Assembly: GCF_007923445.1 (NCBI RefSeq)
Contig: NZ_VOJI01000023.1
Span: 1 to 46,106, forward strand
Length of the DNA: 46,106 bases
Direction of reading: 5' to 3'
Source: Puniceibacterium confluentis
Lineage (GTDB): Bacteria; Pseudomonadota; Alphaproteobacteria; Rhodobacterales; Rhodobacteraceae
The translations under genes were made by a program, and so were the position numbers. Shown piece after piece: positions 16,897-25,863 of the stretch (position 1 is the stretch's first letter; every line of letters begins with the position of its first letter). Below the pieces are notes generated by a model. It was not told where the DNA came from. It made no database searches and was given only the letters and a program-made list of their open reading frames with translations.

Positions 16897-17790
16897 ACCT
16901 ACCCCAATCGCACAAAACCTTTGCAACCCATAGCATTCGCCAAGCCGGTTAACGCGGTGTGCATTCGTATATGTTAGTGAGATTTTGTATGGGTTGATGT
17001 GCTCTCGGCGCGTCACGAGCGCATCCCGCAGAGAATTTCTGGCGTCAGATGCCTATAAGGCGGGACTGATTTTCGGGCGAGGTGAAAGGTGCTTCCTCGC
17101 AGCTGTTTGTAGGCGTTAAACAGGCCTGTTTATTTCCTAAAATCGTGGCTTCAGCCGGTCCGTCGCTTTCTGAGCGAAACTTGGCAGGTGAGAGATAGAG
17201 ACCCAACGGGTCAGCGGCGCTTTGTCACCACGCTCGGGCAACTGAAAACCCAAAACTGCTGTGCACTTTTCTCCAAGATGCTATTGACCTTGGAGCAGGG
17301 AAAACAGCCGTGGCGAATGTCTGCCTCTGGTTCATACCCGACCTTCGCTTCATTATTCACAAGGGTCCGCTTTGGGCCGGTCGCGTCATCAAAGGCGACC
17401 ACGGTTCGCAAGTTTGCAAGGTCCGTTTACTGCGCTCCTCGGACCCTCCAGTTAACCGTTTCCCTCAGGCCTGCCCCGGCGCTACATCCGCGCCATGCAC
17501 TATCTCCACCTCGCTTGCAGCTCCGGCCACTCGGATGAGATCCCCTGGCGTTCGCCGTCAGGGGCTGTCCGCGCTAAGATTCTGGCGCGTGCGCGTTGCT
17601 CTTTATGCGGCGTTCGCGGGGCCATCGACATGCGGCTGATCTGGTCGCCGGGGGCCAATGCGCTGAATGGGGCGAGGGTGGATTAACGGTTCCCAAATTC
17701 CCGATTTGTTCAGGATTTGTCCGGTATGTTCCGCCGTACCCCTGGGAAACACATTCTGATGTATTTCAATGCAATAGGGCCTGTGTAGCC
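16897..17790. other. Gene-free stretch upstream of the surface protein
   Basis: About 890 bp without a convincing gene. It must contain the promoter of the minus-strand surface protein near 16900-17000. Short open frames in 17188-17690 lack good starts and recognisable domains. The stretch ends at the tRNA-Val fragment. Confidence 0.4.
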
Positions 17791-17838
17791 TCGTTTACAC
17801 CGAAGATGTCAGCGGTTCGAGCCCGTTATCACCCACCA
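17791..17838 (+). other. tRNA-Val(TAC) 3' half: phage/island attachment-site remnant
   Basis: The bases form the 3' half of a tRNA: anticodon stem-loop TCG-TTTACAC-CGA (anticodon TAC), variable region ATGTC, T-arm AGCGG-TTCGAGC-CCGTT, acceptor ATCACCC, discriminator A and encoded CCA (17836-17838). The 5' half (acceptor strand and D-arm) is absent upstream, so this is not a working gene. Tyrosine integrases commonly recombine within tRNA 3' halves and leave such fragments. The broken integrase starts 50 bp to the right. Confidence 0.75.
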
Positions 17839-17889
17839 TTTTTCAGGCACCTGGGCGGAAATTGCGAAGTGCACAGGGGTTCATCGAAC

Positions 17890-18592
17890 CTAAGCTCCCC
17901 TTTTCAGCGTTGCAAAATCAAGTACATCAACCGCGTCCTGCATGTGCCGCGGCGGGTAGCGGGCATAAGTCGAGAACGTCACAGCGGTGTTGGAGTGACC
18001 CAGCACCTGGCTGACTTTCTCAAGCAGCATTCCCATCGAAAGCATCGTAACGGCTGCTGGGTGGCGCAGATCATGGATGCGCACATGCCCGATGCCGGTG
18101 CGGCGCACGGCGGCGGTAAACCCGGTCCGGATCGACGCGACCCGGCTCCCGGCACATTCGACAACGTGATCGGACAACGCGGCCTCATATGCCGCCAGAA
18201 ACGCGGGCCGGGTGGCATTGTTCATCGGCAGGATCGCGCGTCACGGCGTCGTCAATGCGCAGGTTGGTCGTGCCCGGGTCAAAGTTCATGCGGTCCCACG
18301 TCAGATCCAGAACGGCGCCAAGGCGTCCGGCGGTCCCGAGCAGCAGCACCAGAGCGAGCCTGACGTGCGGGCCGTGCGCCCCGTCGATCAGTGCCCGGGC
18401 CTCGCAGCGGTTCAGGATGCGCTTGTCCGTCTGCGGTTTTTCCGGACGCCGGGTTTTCGGCGCGCGGTCAATGGCGCGCGCGTCCTCAGCAAAGCGCATA
18501 GGGTTCAGCAGGTGCCCGAGTTCGGTCCAGACCGTGCCCTTCGCCCTGCCTGCGGCCTTTCGGGCGCGGCCAGGTGAGGGGGCGACTTCAAG
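17890..18592 (-). pseudogene. Tyrosine-recombinase integrase, truncated and frameshifted
   Basis: Two frames together give most of a phage-type integrase. The upstream frame (about 18592 to 18230) includes KGTVWTELGHLLNP and box I (TAGRLGAVLDLTWDR). The downstream frame (to 17890) has box II (RIHDLRH) and the catalytic-tyrosine region (LGHSNTAVTFSTYARY). A deletion near 18225-18240, where family members have a basic linker before ILPMNN, breaks the frame. The N-terminal arm-binding part is missing: an in-frame stop lies just above 18592, where sequence related to the lysis cassette begins. It must have been the integrase that used the adjacent tRNA-Val fragment. Confidence 0.78.
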
Positions 18593-18636
18593 TCAGGTGG
18601 AACATTCCGGCCGAAACAACAAGTGACCGGAACCCC

Positions 18637-18660
18637 GCCCCGTCATCGCGCGGGGCTTTT
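18637..18660 (+). terminator. Hairpin with T-run, second cassette copy
   Basis: GCCCCG (18637-18642) pairs with CGGGGC (18651-18656), followed by TTTT. It is the counterpart of the hairpin at 14-37, one base pair shorter because C became T at 18643. Confidence 0.5.
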
Positions 18661-18674
18661 CCTTGGAGCGGACA

Positions 18675-18813
18675 ATGACCTTCACCACATGGCTGCAGTC
18701 CCGGCTGACAGCGCACCAGTTCCACTGCGGCCCCGCCGACGGCATCGTCGGGGATCTCATCACAGCTGCGCTGCGGGCGCCTCCGCGCGGCGTGGCCGCT
18801 GAAAGGATCTGAC
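18675..18813 (+). pseudogene. Endolysin remnant, second copy
   Basis: This begins MTFTTWLQSRLTAHQ, nearly identical to the endolysin at 52, with the same upstream GGAG. An extra T at about 18720 shifts the frame. At GCTGCGGGCG (18771-18780) the sequence then jumps to the bases that follow GCTGCGGCCG (801-810) in the intact copy. About 654 bp are missing between two short similar sequences, removing the whole M15 domain. It is not functional. Confidence 0.8.
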
Positions 18814-18815
18814 CA

Positions 18816-19027
18816 TGAATGCTCAAGTGAAATCGTTTCTCGCCTCCAGGACGATCTGGAGCGCCGCGATCGCCGTGGCACCGCAGGTGCCGAGCCTGCC
18901 GGGCGTCACCGTTACGGCAGGTGATGCAGCTTAGACCGTCGGCCATGTCGAGGCGATCATCTCCGCAATCGGCGGCATCCTCGTGGTCTACGGTCGCGTG
19001 ACAGCCACCACGGGAATCGCGCTGTGA
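18816..19027 (+). pseudogene. Holin-like remnant, second copy, nonsense codon
   Basis: This begins MNAQVKSFLASRTIWSAAIA and is clearly homologous to 847-1058. It keeps the original frame through to YGRVTATTGIAL at 19027 but has an in-frame TAG after GDAA. Each of the two copies therefore died by a different lesion. Confidence 0.75.
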
Positions 19028-19172
19028 GGGCGGCTGTGCCTCTTTGCGACCGCCGCAGGGGCACAGAACATTGTTTGCGGAGACCGGCATTAGCCCGAAC
19101 CGGCAACCATAGGCGCACTCAAGCGTCGCAAAATGGATAGACGCCCGCTGGTCGAAACCCTATCCGGGGGCC

Positions 19173-20120
19173 ATGATCAGCGTTGCTGCCTCCACCCCGT
19201 CTACGGACCGCATCCTTGCAGGTGTCGCCCTGATGCTGGGGTTTTGCGTGACTGCTCCCCTGCTTGATGTGGCGGCCAAGCTGGCGTCGGACAGCGTGCC
19301 TGTTGGGCAGATCACGGCCGCACGCTTTGTTGTGCAGTGCGCGCTGATGGCGCCATTTGTCTGGGTCATGGGGTTGTCGTTGCGGGTGGCGCGGGGGCAA
19401 TGGCTGGCGCTGCTGTTTCGCGCGGTGTTCCTGTTGGTCTCGACCTTCTGTTTCATCGCTGCAATCCGCGTCATGCCCCTGGCCGATGCCCTGGCGATTG
19501 TGTTCGTGGCCCCGTTCATCGTGCTGCTGGTGGGCAAGTTCTACCTGGGCGAAGATGTTGGCCCGCGCCGCGTGGGGGCAGCGATTGTGGGCTTTGTGGG
19601 TGTTCTGTTCGTGATCCAGCCCAGTTTTGCGGCCTTTGGCTCGGTGGCGCTGTTTCCACTGGGCACGGCGGTGGGGTTCGCATCCTACATACTTGTGACG
19701 CGAGGGCTGTCGCGGCGGATGCATCCCGTTGCCTTGCAGTTCCACACCGGCCTTGTTGCCAGCCTGCTGTGCCTACCGGTGCTGATGCTGGCACAAGGTA
19801 CCGGGGCTGAGCAACTTGATCCGGTTTGGCCCGAAGGGCTTGCGTGGCTCTGGCTGCTGGGCGTCGGATTTTTCGCCACGCTCAGCCATATGATGATGAC
19901 CTATGCGCTGTCTCTGGCGCCTTCGGCCACACTGGCGCCACTACAATATCTGGAGCTGCCGGTGGCTACGTTGCTGGGCTATCTGGTGTTCCACGATTTT
20001 CCCAACCCGCTGACCTTGACCGGCATCGCCATCATCATCGGCGCAGGGCTGTACATGATTCACCGCGAAAGAATTACCGCCCGCCAATTGATCACCGAGC
20101 GCGCCGCACCACCGATATAA
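19173..20120 (+). CDS. DMT-superfamily (EamA/RhaT) transporter
   Basis: 315 residues with ten predicted helices in two EamA repeats (about 14-150 and 160-297), for example ITAARFVVQCALMAPF and PLQYLELPVATLLGYLVF, and a basic C-terminal tail. Relatives include S-adenosylmethionine-uptake and general metabolite carriers; no substrate can be assigned. The start at 19173 follows a GGGGG run. It stands alone, 145 bp after the dead prophage cassette. Confidence 0.8.
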   Translation: MISVAASTPSTDRILAGVALMLGFCVTAPLLDVAAKLASDSVPVGQITAARFVVQCALMAPFVWVMGLSLRVARGQWLALLFRAVFLLVSTFCFIAAIRVMPLADALAIVFVAPFIVLLVGKFYLGEDVGPRRVGAAIVGFVGVLFVIQPSFAAFGSVALFPLGTAVGFASYILVTRGLSRRMHPVALQFHTGLVASLLCLPVLMLAQGTGAEQLDPVWPEGLAWLWLLGVGFFATLSHMMMTYALSLAPSATLAPLQYLELPVATLLGYLVFHDFPNPLTLTGIAIIIGAGLYMIHRERITARQLITERAAPPI

Positions 20121-20572
20121 GGTGGCAGGCACTTTGTGACAGAAAGAGCCCACAGCGGTCAGTTGGCCTCGCGTCAGATGCTGCACGTGCAATCGTCGGG
20201 TCTCTGCGCACCGCTGCTCGTCGGCCTTGGTTGAATGATGTGCCTGCGGGGACGCCAGCTTCTGCGCGCGGCATCGCAGCATGAAACGTCGCCTGATCGC
20301 GTTATAAGCCTGAGTTTGGCAAGGTCACAATTCTGCGCTTTGCTGTCGTTCCCGCAGCCCCTCGTCGTCGCGGCGCAGCGCCCGCAAAGCCGACCTTCAT
20401 TGCATGCTGCAGCATTTTCACGTGTTCAATGTCCGCTCTGCGGACAAGCGGACGTTCCGCAAACTACGTTCGGCGGGCCGAGGAATATACACTGCGGCAT
20501 CCCTTGCGCAGACCGTGTTCACTTCCCATCCTTCCGGGGGTCACCGGATTATGTTTGCAAGGCTAACCGCTT
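20121..20572. repeat. Gene-free gap with intergenic repeat family B, copy 2
   Basis: About 450 bp without a gene. Bases 20268-20335 match the reverse complement of 1087-1165, including a 15-nt identity GTCGCCTGATCGCGT. The following 150 bp are dense in GCAGC, GCATGCTGC and TGCGGACAAGCGG words like the other gaps. The promoter of the antiporter should lie at the right end. Confidence 0.5.
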
Positions 20573-21547
20573 ATGATTGAAACTTGGATTCCGTTATTGG
20601 TTGGACTTGTCCTGCTGGTAGCTGGCGGAGAGCTGCTTGTCCGCGGCGCGGTGCAGGCTGCGGAACGGATCGGCATTTCACCCCTGGTGATCGGCCTGAC
20701 CCTCGTCGGCTTTGGCACCTCGATGCCTGAGCTGGTGACCTCGGTCCAAGCGGGGCTGGGCGGGTTCCCTGGCATTGCCTTCGGGAACGTCGTTGGGTCC
20801 AACATCGCCAACATTCTCCTGATCGCCGGCATATCCGCACTGATCTGCCCGATTGTCGTCGCCCGGTCAGCGCTCAGGAGAGATGCCGTCGTGATGCTTT
20901 TGGTCGCCGTCGCGTTCGCAGGGCTGGCCTTGCTGGTGCCGATGGGGCGCGTGGTGGGCGCCGGCCTGATCGCTCTGCTGATCGGCTACATCTGGTTCGT
21001 GATCCATCAGGAAAGGGCTGCGTCCGACGGCGGGGCCATTCATGACAAGGCCGCCGCCCTGGCGGGGATCGACCCAGGCATCGCCCCGCCGCACGACCGG
21101 GACGGCTTGATGATGCCGCTGCTGATTGCTCTGGTCGGCTTGGTCCTCGTCGTGGTCGGCGGCTCCTTCCTGGTGAACGGCGCGGTTGCCATTGCGCGCA
21201 ACTTGGGCGTCTCGGAGACGGTCATCGGCCTGACGATCGTCGCAGTCGGAACCTCGATGCCGGAGCTTGTTACATCGGTGATCGCCGCGCTGAAGCGACA
21301 GGGGGACATGGCGTTCGGCAACATCGTGGGCTCGAACATCTACAACATTCTCGGGATAGGCGGGACCACCGCGCTCATTGCACCGTCCCACGTGCCGCAG
21401 GAGATCGTGCGTTTCGATGCCCCGGTGATGGTCGCTGTCTCCCTGGCGCTTGTTCTCTTCGCTGCGACCGGGCTGCGGATCGGACGCCGGGAGGGTGCCA
21501 TTCTGGTCGCGGGATATGTTGCATATGGCTGGCTGCTCTGGCCCTGA
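20573..21547 (+). CDS. Calcium/sodium antiporter, CaCA family (YrbG-like)
   Basis: 324 residues with the internal duplication of the family. Each half carries the cation-binding alpha repeat: GTSMPELVTS at 48-57 and again in the second half (VGTSMPELVTSV), each followed by a GN(V/I)VGSNI helix. About ten membrane helices are predicted, with a hydrophilic loop near 145-185. These proteins exchange Ca2+ for Na+ or H+ across the inner membrane. It is complete and apparently monocistronic. Confidence 0.88.
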   Translation: MIETWIPLLVGLVLLVAGGELLVRGAVQAAERIGISPLVIGLTLVGFGTSMPELVTSVQAGLGGFPGIAFGNVVGSNIANILLIAGISALICPIVVARSALRRDAVVMLLVAVAFAGLALLVPMGRVVGAGLIALLIGYIWFVIHQERAASDGGAIHDKAAALAGIDPGIAPPHDRDGLMMPLLIALVGLVLVVVGGSFLVNGAVAIARNLGVSETVIGLTIVAVGTSMPELVTSVIAALKRQGDMAFGNIVGSNIYNILGIGGTTALIAPSHVPQEIVRFDAPVMVAVSLALVLFAATGLRIGRREGAILVAGYVAYGWLLWP

Positions 21548-21921
21548 TCCCTAAGGACCAGCAAGGCAGTCCGAAGCCGACAACCAGTGGCTCGGTTTTC
21601 TTGCATATTGGCTCGCGCCTCGGTCACACCTCCGGCCGCCATCCGAAGAAAACCGTGGACAAGACTCCATCGTGAAAGGCTCGAAGCGGCGGTCGTTGCC
21701 CGCACAAGCGTGGCACACCCCACGCTTCCGGCCCGAAGCGGTCCTGCCCAGCACACCAGACCTTCGGCGTATGGTCAGTCACGTCGGGCGGGAAGCAGGT
21801 GGGGTGGGTGAAGCAGACAATCTGGTGGCGCTGGTTTCCGAGAACGGATCTGGCTGTGCAAAGGTTTTGCCAGGGCATATGCTCGTTTCACTTTGCCTTC
21901 TCCGAAAAGGAATTCCGGTCG
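21548..21921. other. Gene-free gap before the hydrolase
   Basis: No supported gene. An in-frame extension of the hydrolase to 21799 is possible but adds Trp/Phe-rich sequence not seen in the family and is not favoured. GAAGCGG/CGTTGC words resemble other intergenic filler here. Confidence 0.35.
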
Positions 21922-22734
21922 ATGTCTGGACGAGAGGTAGATCACGGCGGGCCCGAGGCCGGGAGGCTGACGTCGCCAACGGGCGTTGTCCTGGCCTACG
22001 AGGTAGAAGGACGTGGCCCGCCTCTCATTCTCGTCCATGGCAGCTTTAGTAACCACCATTCTAACTGGGCTTTGATTACACCGAAACTGGTTCAGCAATT
22101 TACCGTGTTTTCTCTCGCACGCCGTGGGCGAGGCGGAACGGATGCTACTCGGAATCACAGCCTCCTCGACGAAGCTCATGATCTTGGGGCATTGATCGAA
22201 GCAATCAATGACAAGGTTTTTCTTATTGGCCATTCCTACGGCGCACAGGTGGCACTTGCAGCGACAGGCCTGTACCGGGCCAATATCCGAAAGCTCGTCC
22301 TTTACGAGCCCCCGAAGCCGGAGAGCGTGCCCCCCAAGATACTCAGGGAACTCGAGCGCATTTCGCGAAAAGGGGACTGGGCTCTGCTTGCCGAGACGTT
22401 CTTTCGCAAGGTACTCATGGTTCCCCCGAGAGAGCTTGAAGAGCTGCGTCAATCGGTATCCTGGTCCACCATCGTCGGTGACGCCTGCGCCTCACTTCAT
22501 GATCTGATCGCGCTGACAAGCCATGACTCCTCCGCCGATCACTTTGGTTCGCTGGATATTCCAGTGCTGCTACAGGTCGGCAGCGAAAGTCCCCGCGACA
22601 TGTTTGCTACGGATTTGCTTGCTCGCGTGCTGCCCGATGTGCGCATTGAAGAACTGAAGGGACAAGGCCACGAAGGAATGAATACGGCCCCAGATTATTA
22701 TGCCCGCTCGCTGCTCGACTTTTTGAGGTTGTGA
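21922..22734 (+). CDS. Alpha/beta-hydrolase fold protein
   Basis: 270 residues from ATG 21922. The fold is clear: strand plus oxyanion loop ILVHGSFSNH, nucleophile elbow GHSYGA, a late strand DIPVLLQVGSES that should carry the acid, and the catalytic histidine in GQGHEGM. The cap region (about 125-205) is charged. The substrate is unknown; the family includes esterases, haloperoxidase-like and dienelactone-type hydrolases. The start is chosen because upstream in-frame codons look non-coding. AAGG 12 bases before it is a weak binding site. It stands alone. Confidence 0.75.
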   Translation: MSGREVDHGGPEAGRLTSPTGVVLAYEVEGRGPPLILVHGSFSNHHSNWALITPKLVQQFTVFSLARRGRGGTDATRNHSLLDEAHDLGALIEAINDKVFLIGHSYGAQVALAATGLYRANIRKLVLYEPPKPESVPPKILRELERISRKGDWALLAETFFRKVLMVPPRELEELRQSVSWSTIVGDACASLHDLIALTSHDSSADHFGSLDIPVLLQVGSESPRDMFATDLLARVLPDVRIEELKGQGHEGMNTAPDYYARSLLDFLRL

Positions 22735-23085
22735 CGACCCGAACATCGGACAGTCGGTCGGACGACTTCGCTGGGTAACCGCGACTGGTTTCGCCCACAC
22801 GTGGGCCGCGCGAGCCGAAGGCCAGCCAGAAGTCACGGCGTCGGCGCCTCGAATGGAGAAGCAGGGTAGGTTCAAGGGTCGACGTCGTCGTTTGCCGCAA
22901 GGGGCCCGAATGACCGCTCACGGGCGAATAGCATTCGTTCGCTGCGTTTTGCGCCTATGTCCGGAGTGCGGACCGACGCTGTCGTTCGCTGCAATTGTTG
23001 CCTTCATGCTTTTCCGCGCCTCTCCCAGCCAGGGAAGATTAGCCGAAAACTCCTGCTTCAAACGATCCGGTTTTCAGGGAACACG
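22735..23085. other. Gene-free convergent gap
   Basis: About 350 bp between the convergent 3' ends of the hydrolase and GT61 genes. I see no gene and no clear terminator. Words such as GAATGACCGCTCACGGGCGA and TTCGCTGC resemble intergenic repeat filler, but I found no second aligned copy in the window. Confidence 0.35.
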
Positions 23086-24165
23086 TCAGCAGGAGTGGAG
23101 CCAACCGGAGCCACGGTCGGTCAGGGAAACGCGAATGGACTGCTCTGACATGTCCGCCCACGCACCGTTCGACACAAATCCTTTAGCCTGAAGGGTGTTG
23201 CCTATGTCGGCAAAGCTCAACTCCCCGACGGAAAAACGCTTTCGTTTGGAAGCACCGCCGCGTCGCCACTCCTTTTTTATCGCGTGAATGACCAAAGGCG
23301 GCGTTTCCACGAAAGCTTTGACATGGCGCACCAGAAGATCAATAGCGGTCGAGTTTCTTCTGGCTATGATGGCGACGCGCTGGTCGCGCGGCATGGCCAT
23401 GGCAAGCAAATGCAAAGCGGAGCCGTCTGCGGCAATCACATGACGCGCTGCGCGATACCGGGAGATCTGCACCTCCAGACTGTGCGCTTGCGGATGAAAG
23501 ATTTCATAGCCTTCGCGCGCCAGTAGCTCTTCGAGATAGGTCTCGCCCAGGATCGAGCCGAGCTCAGGGCTCAGTCGTGACCGGCTGATATAGAGTTTCT
23601 CGGGGCCATCCGGGGTGACGGTAGGGGCAAAGCGAGATGCAAATTGCCGCCGGACCTTGCTGGTTCCTGCGGAAATTTCACCAAGTCCCAATCCCTGGCC
23701 CGGAACGAGCAAACGCTCTACGCGCGTCGGGGCTTTCAGGACATGGATGGGAAGATTGACCCCCATCAGGTCAAAGAAGCGCTTTTGAAAGCCATTCAAG
23801 TGCTTGGTGCGTGGGCATTTGTGCGTGAACACCACACCTGCAATCGGCTCCTCGATCTCGTCGAGCGCCCAGAGGCGCCCCGTGCTCTCGGTCAGGAAAT
23901 GGCCGAAATGTGACCGCATGGTACCACCCCAAAGCCACTGCCCGGGCAGAGTGTTGGTCACCTGCTCGGGCATGTCCGGTTCGATCGTCAGGGCGCGGTG
24001 TTTGCGCCAGGTTGCACCGTGGTGGCAGTACTGGCCCTTTGCATCCATGACACCACAGGCCTGCACGAACCCGGACTGCGTAGGCGGTACAACGGTTGCG
24101 TGCCTCAGGGTCACGATCGACTCGGACCAGCCGCTTGTCGACAGGGGTTTGGCACTACACGTCAT
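23086..24165 (-). CDS. Glycosyltransferase family 61 protein
   Basis: About 359 residues from ATG 24165; ATG 24180 is also possible. Family features are HFGHFLTESTGRLW near the N-terminus, then KLYISRSRL, the EGYEIFHPQAHSLEVQISRY block, and the ADGSALHLLAM loop typical of GT61 (DUF563). These enzymes add sugars such as xylose or GlcNAc to glycans; the acceptor here is unknown. The start overlaps the 3' end of the FkbM methyltransferase, so the two are translationally coupled. Together they probably modify a surface glycan or glycoprotein. Confidence 0.75.
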   Translation of the reverse strand: MTCSAKPLSTSGWSESIVTLRHATVVPPTQSGFVQACGVMDAKGQYCHHGATWRKHRALTIEPDMPEQVTNTLPGQWLWGGTMRSHFGHFLTESTGRLWALDEIEEPIAGVVFTHKCPRTKHLNGFQKRFFDLMGVNLPIHVLKAPTRVERLLVPGQGLGLGEISAGTSKVRRQFASRFAPTVTPDGPEKLYISRSRLSPELGSILGETYLEELLAREGYEIFHPQAHSLEVQISRYRAARHVIAADGSALHLLAMAMPRDQRVAIIARRNSTAIDLLVRHVKAFVETPPLVIHAIKKEWRRGGASKRKRFSVGELSFADIGNTLQAKGFVSNGAWADMSEQSIRVSLTDRGSGWLHSC

Positions 24166-24940
24166 GACCGCTCGTCTCATCAGTGTTACGGATGCAGGCC
24201 CAGACCGTTCTGGTCGAAACCTCCTCATCTTTCTTGAAGCCGGCGCGCCTCAAGAGCCGCTTGCATTCGCGCATACCCTCGGGGCCGTAGATTTTGGGGT
24301 GGAACTCCAGCACGATGGCGCGAAAATCCGACAGGTCCGCATGGCGCAGCAGTTCCAGTTCGCCGCCCTCGATATCCATGACCAGCACTGTGGGTTTCAA
24401 TTCGTTGCAGGCATCCGGGAAACTGGCAGTCGGCACATCGACCCGTTCTGTCGAACGGATCGGATTTGTGTTGAACAATGACGATCCAAGATAGCTTTTG
24501 TGCAGGTGGAAGGGCAGCGTCGCCGGGGCGTCTGGCGTGGTGACCAGGACCGCGTTTGTCACGGATATCCGGTCGTTCAGACCGTTCAAGGCATACAATT
24601 CCTCGATAACCGGAATGAGGTTGGGATTTGCCTCAAACGAGGCGACTTTGAGGGGCTTTGCGTTGGCAGCGATCACCGCCCCGACTAGACCGATGCCGGC
24701 GCCGATCTCAAGCACGACATCGTCTTCAACAACGATGCGAAGGCCTGCCTTGATCTCCTGGCCCTCATACTTTCCAGATCTGATGCGAGCCGCCCGGCCT
24801 TCGTGGACAAACCGCGATGCGGGCACCTCGACGCCCAGGAATTCGGCGGCGATCTGGGTCGAGGTTGGTGCGAGTTCTTGGTCCAAGGCAGAGTCCACGA
24901 TTAGAGAGAGATGGCACTTCAAGCGGGATTTATTAACCAC
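24155..24940 (-). CDS. FkbM-family SAM-dependent methyltransferase
   Basis: 261 residues. SAM-binding motif I is VVLEIGAGIGLVGA. The conserved acidic strand ASFEANPNLIPVIE and the FkbM-typical LVMDIEGGELELL (motif with DIEG) follow, then AIVLEFHPKIY. FkbM enzymes O-methylate sugars or polyketides. The first codon is taken as GTG 24940, but the N-terminal 15-20 residues are not conserved and a later GTG is possible. It is first in a two-gene operon with the GT61 enzyme, overlapping by about 10 nt. A perfect inverted repeat lies just upstream (24944-24962). Confidence 0.8.
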   Translation of the reverse strand: MVNKSRLKCHLSLIVDSALDQELAPTSTQIAAEFLGVEVPASRFVHEGRAARIRSGKYEGQEIKAGLRIVVEDDVVLEIGAGIGLVGAVIAANAKPLKVASFEANPNLIPVIEELYALNGLNDRISVTNAVLVTTPDAPATLPFHLHKSYLGSSLFNTNPIRSTERVDVPTASFPDACNELKPTVLVMDIEGGELELLRHADLSDFRAIVLEFHPKIYGPEGMRECKRLLRRAGFKKDEEVSTRTVWACIRNTDETSGHDV

Positions 24941-24943
24941 TTA

Positions 24944-24962
24944 CCGTAAGAGCGATTTACGG
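24944..24962 (-). promoter_or_regulatory. Inverted repeat CCGTAA-N7-TTACGG upstream of FkbM gene
   Basis: A perfect 6-bp palindromic pair with a 7-nt spacer lies 3 bp before the proposed FkbM start, in an AT-richer stretch. It could be an operator, or part of a leader hairpin if the true start is the later GTG. No regulator gene is adjacent. Confidence 0.35.
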
Positions 24963-25200
24963 CAAAATTTGGGTAATTAGTGCTCTTTTGTTTCTTTCTC
25001 ATCGCCAATCCGGTGTCGGCACTGGAACATATCATGCGGCGTTGCCGCAGGTCTTTTCCGAGCCCAAACTTACCTGTGCTGCACTGCAAGATTGAGCTTG
25101 ATCTTAGCCTTTGACAGTCTGGGGCTGCTATGGTCGGCCGGTCCAGCACCCTGCAGACTCTCGTCATGAATGAGGGACCAACAGCGGGCAGGTCAAAGAG

Positions 25201-25857
25201 TCACACAACAACCAGAAGCGATATTGCGCCGACAAGAATGAGGCTCAGCGCCCAAACCAGATCCAGGTTGAACCAGCTTTTCGACAGGAACCGCAACCCG
25301 AACCAGCGGTAAACTCCAAAGGCCATCAGCCCGCCCGACAGCGACATCGCCAGGGTGTGGACCAGGGCAACGCTCATGGCTATTCCGGCGTTTCGCGCCA
25401 TCAGGTCTTGTGCCGCTGCGTGTCCGGCATCCGTGTCCACCGTGCGGCACAGGCCGAGATAGATCGGCACCAGCATCAAGCCCGCACCATGGGCCGTGGC
25501 CGCCAGAAAGGACCACAGCGCCAGTTGCGACGGCGGCACCCGCGCCAGAAAGCGCGGATGGCGGCGGTTGACCATCAGGTAGAGGCCGAGCCCGATCACC
25601 AGACAGGCCGCCGTGATCTGGATCTCGCGCTGCCAGCGCGCAAGAAAAAGCAGCGCCGTGAACGGAAACAGGATTGCCGCCATGGCCAGAAAATGCCCGG
25701 CGGCCAGAGCCAAGGTGGCCTTCAACAGGCTCTGCTGCGACCGATCCATCAGCGCGGCGGAAACCGCAAGGGGCCAGCCCATGCCCGGATTGATCCCGTG
25801 ATAGATGCCAGAGGCAGAAACGGCCCACCAAAGGGCCGTTGCCGTCGTCATGTCCAT
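25201..25857 (-). CDS. Six-helix integral membrane protein coupled to methanethiol oxidase
   Basis: About 218 residues, mostly hydrophobic with about six predicted helices. Conserved-looking polar patches sit at helix ends: YHGINPGMGWPLAV, AAGHFLAMA, ATAHGAGLMLVP and LVHTLAM. Histidines next to Gly/Pro inside membranes recall metal or anion transporters, but I do not recognise a named family. The gene begins 6 bp after the methanethiol oxidase stop (ATG 25857; GTG 25860 is also possible), so co-translation is likely and a role in metal or sulfur handling for that enzyme is inferred. Confidence 0.65.
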   Translation of the reverse strand: MDMTTATALWWAVSASGIYHGINPGMGWPLAVSAALMDRSQQSLLKATLALAAGHFLAMAAILFPFTALLFLARWQREIQITAACLVIGLGLYLMVNRRHPRFLARVPPSQLALWSFLAATAHGAGLMLVPIYLGLCRTVDTDAGHAAAQDLMARNAGIAMSVALVHTLAMSLSGGLMAFGVYRWFGLRFLSKSWFNLDLVWALSLILVGAISLLVVV

Positions 25858-25863
25858 CACCGG

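Noticed and set aside
17188-17690. Several 60-116 codon frames upstream of the tRNA-Val fragment
   Set aside because: They overlap each other on both strands, have no ribosome binding sites and no recognisable domains.
17760-17838. Complete tRNA-Val gene
   Set aside because: Only the anticodon arm, T-arm and acceptor 3' strand are present; no D-arm or 5' acceptor strand is found upstream.
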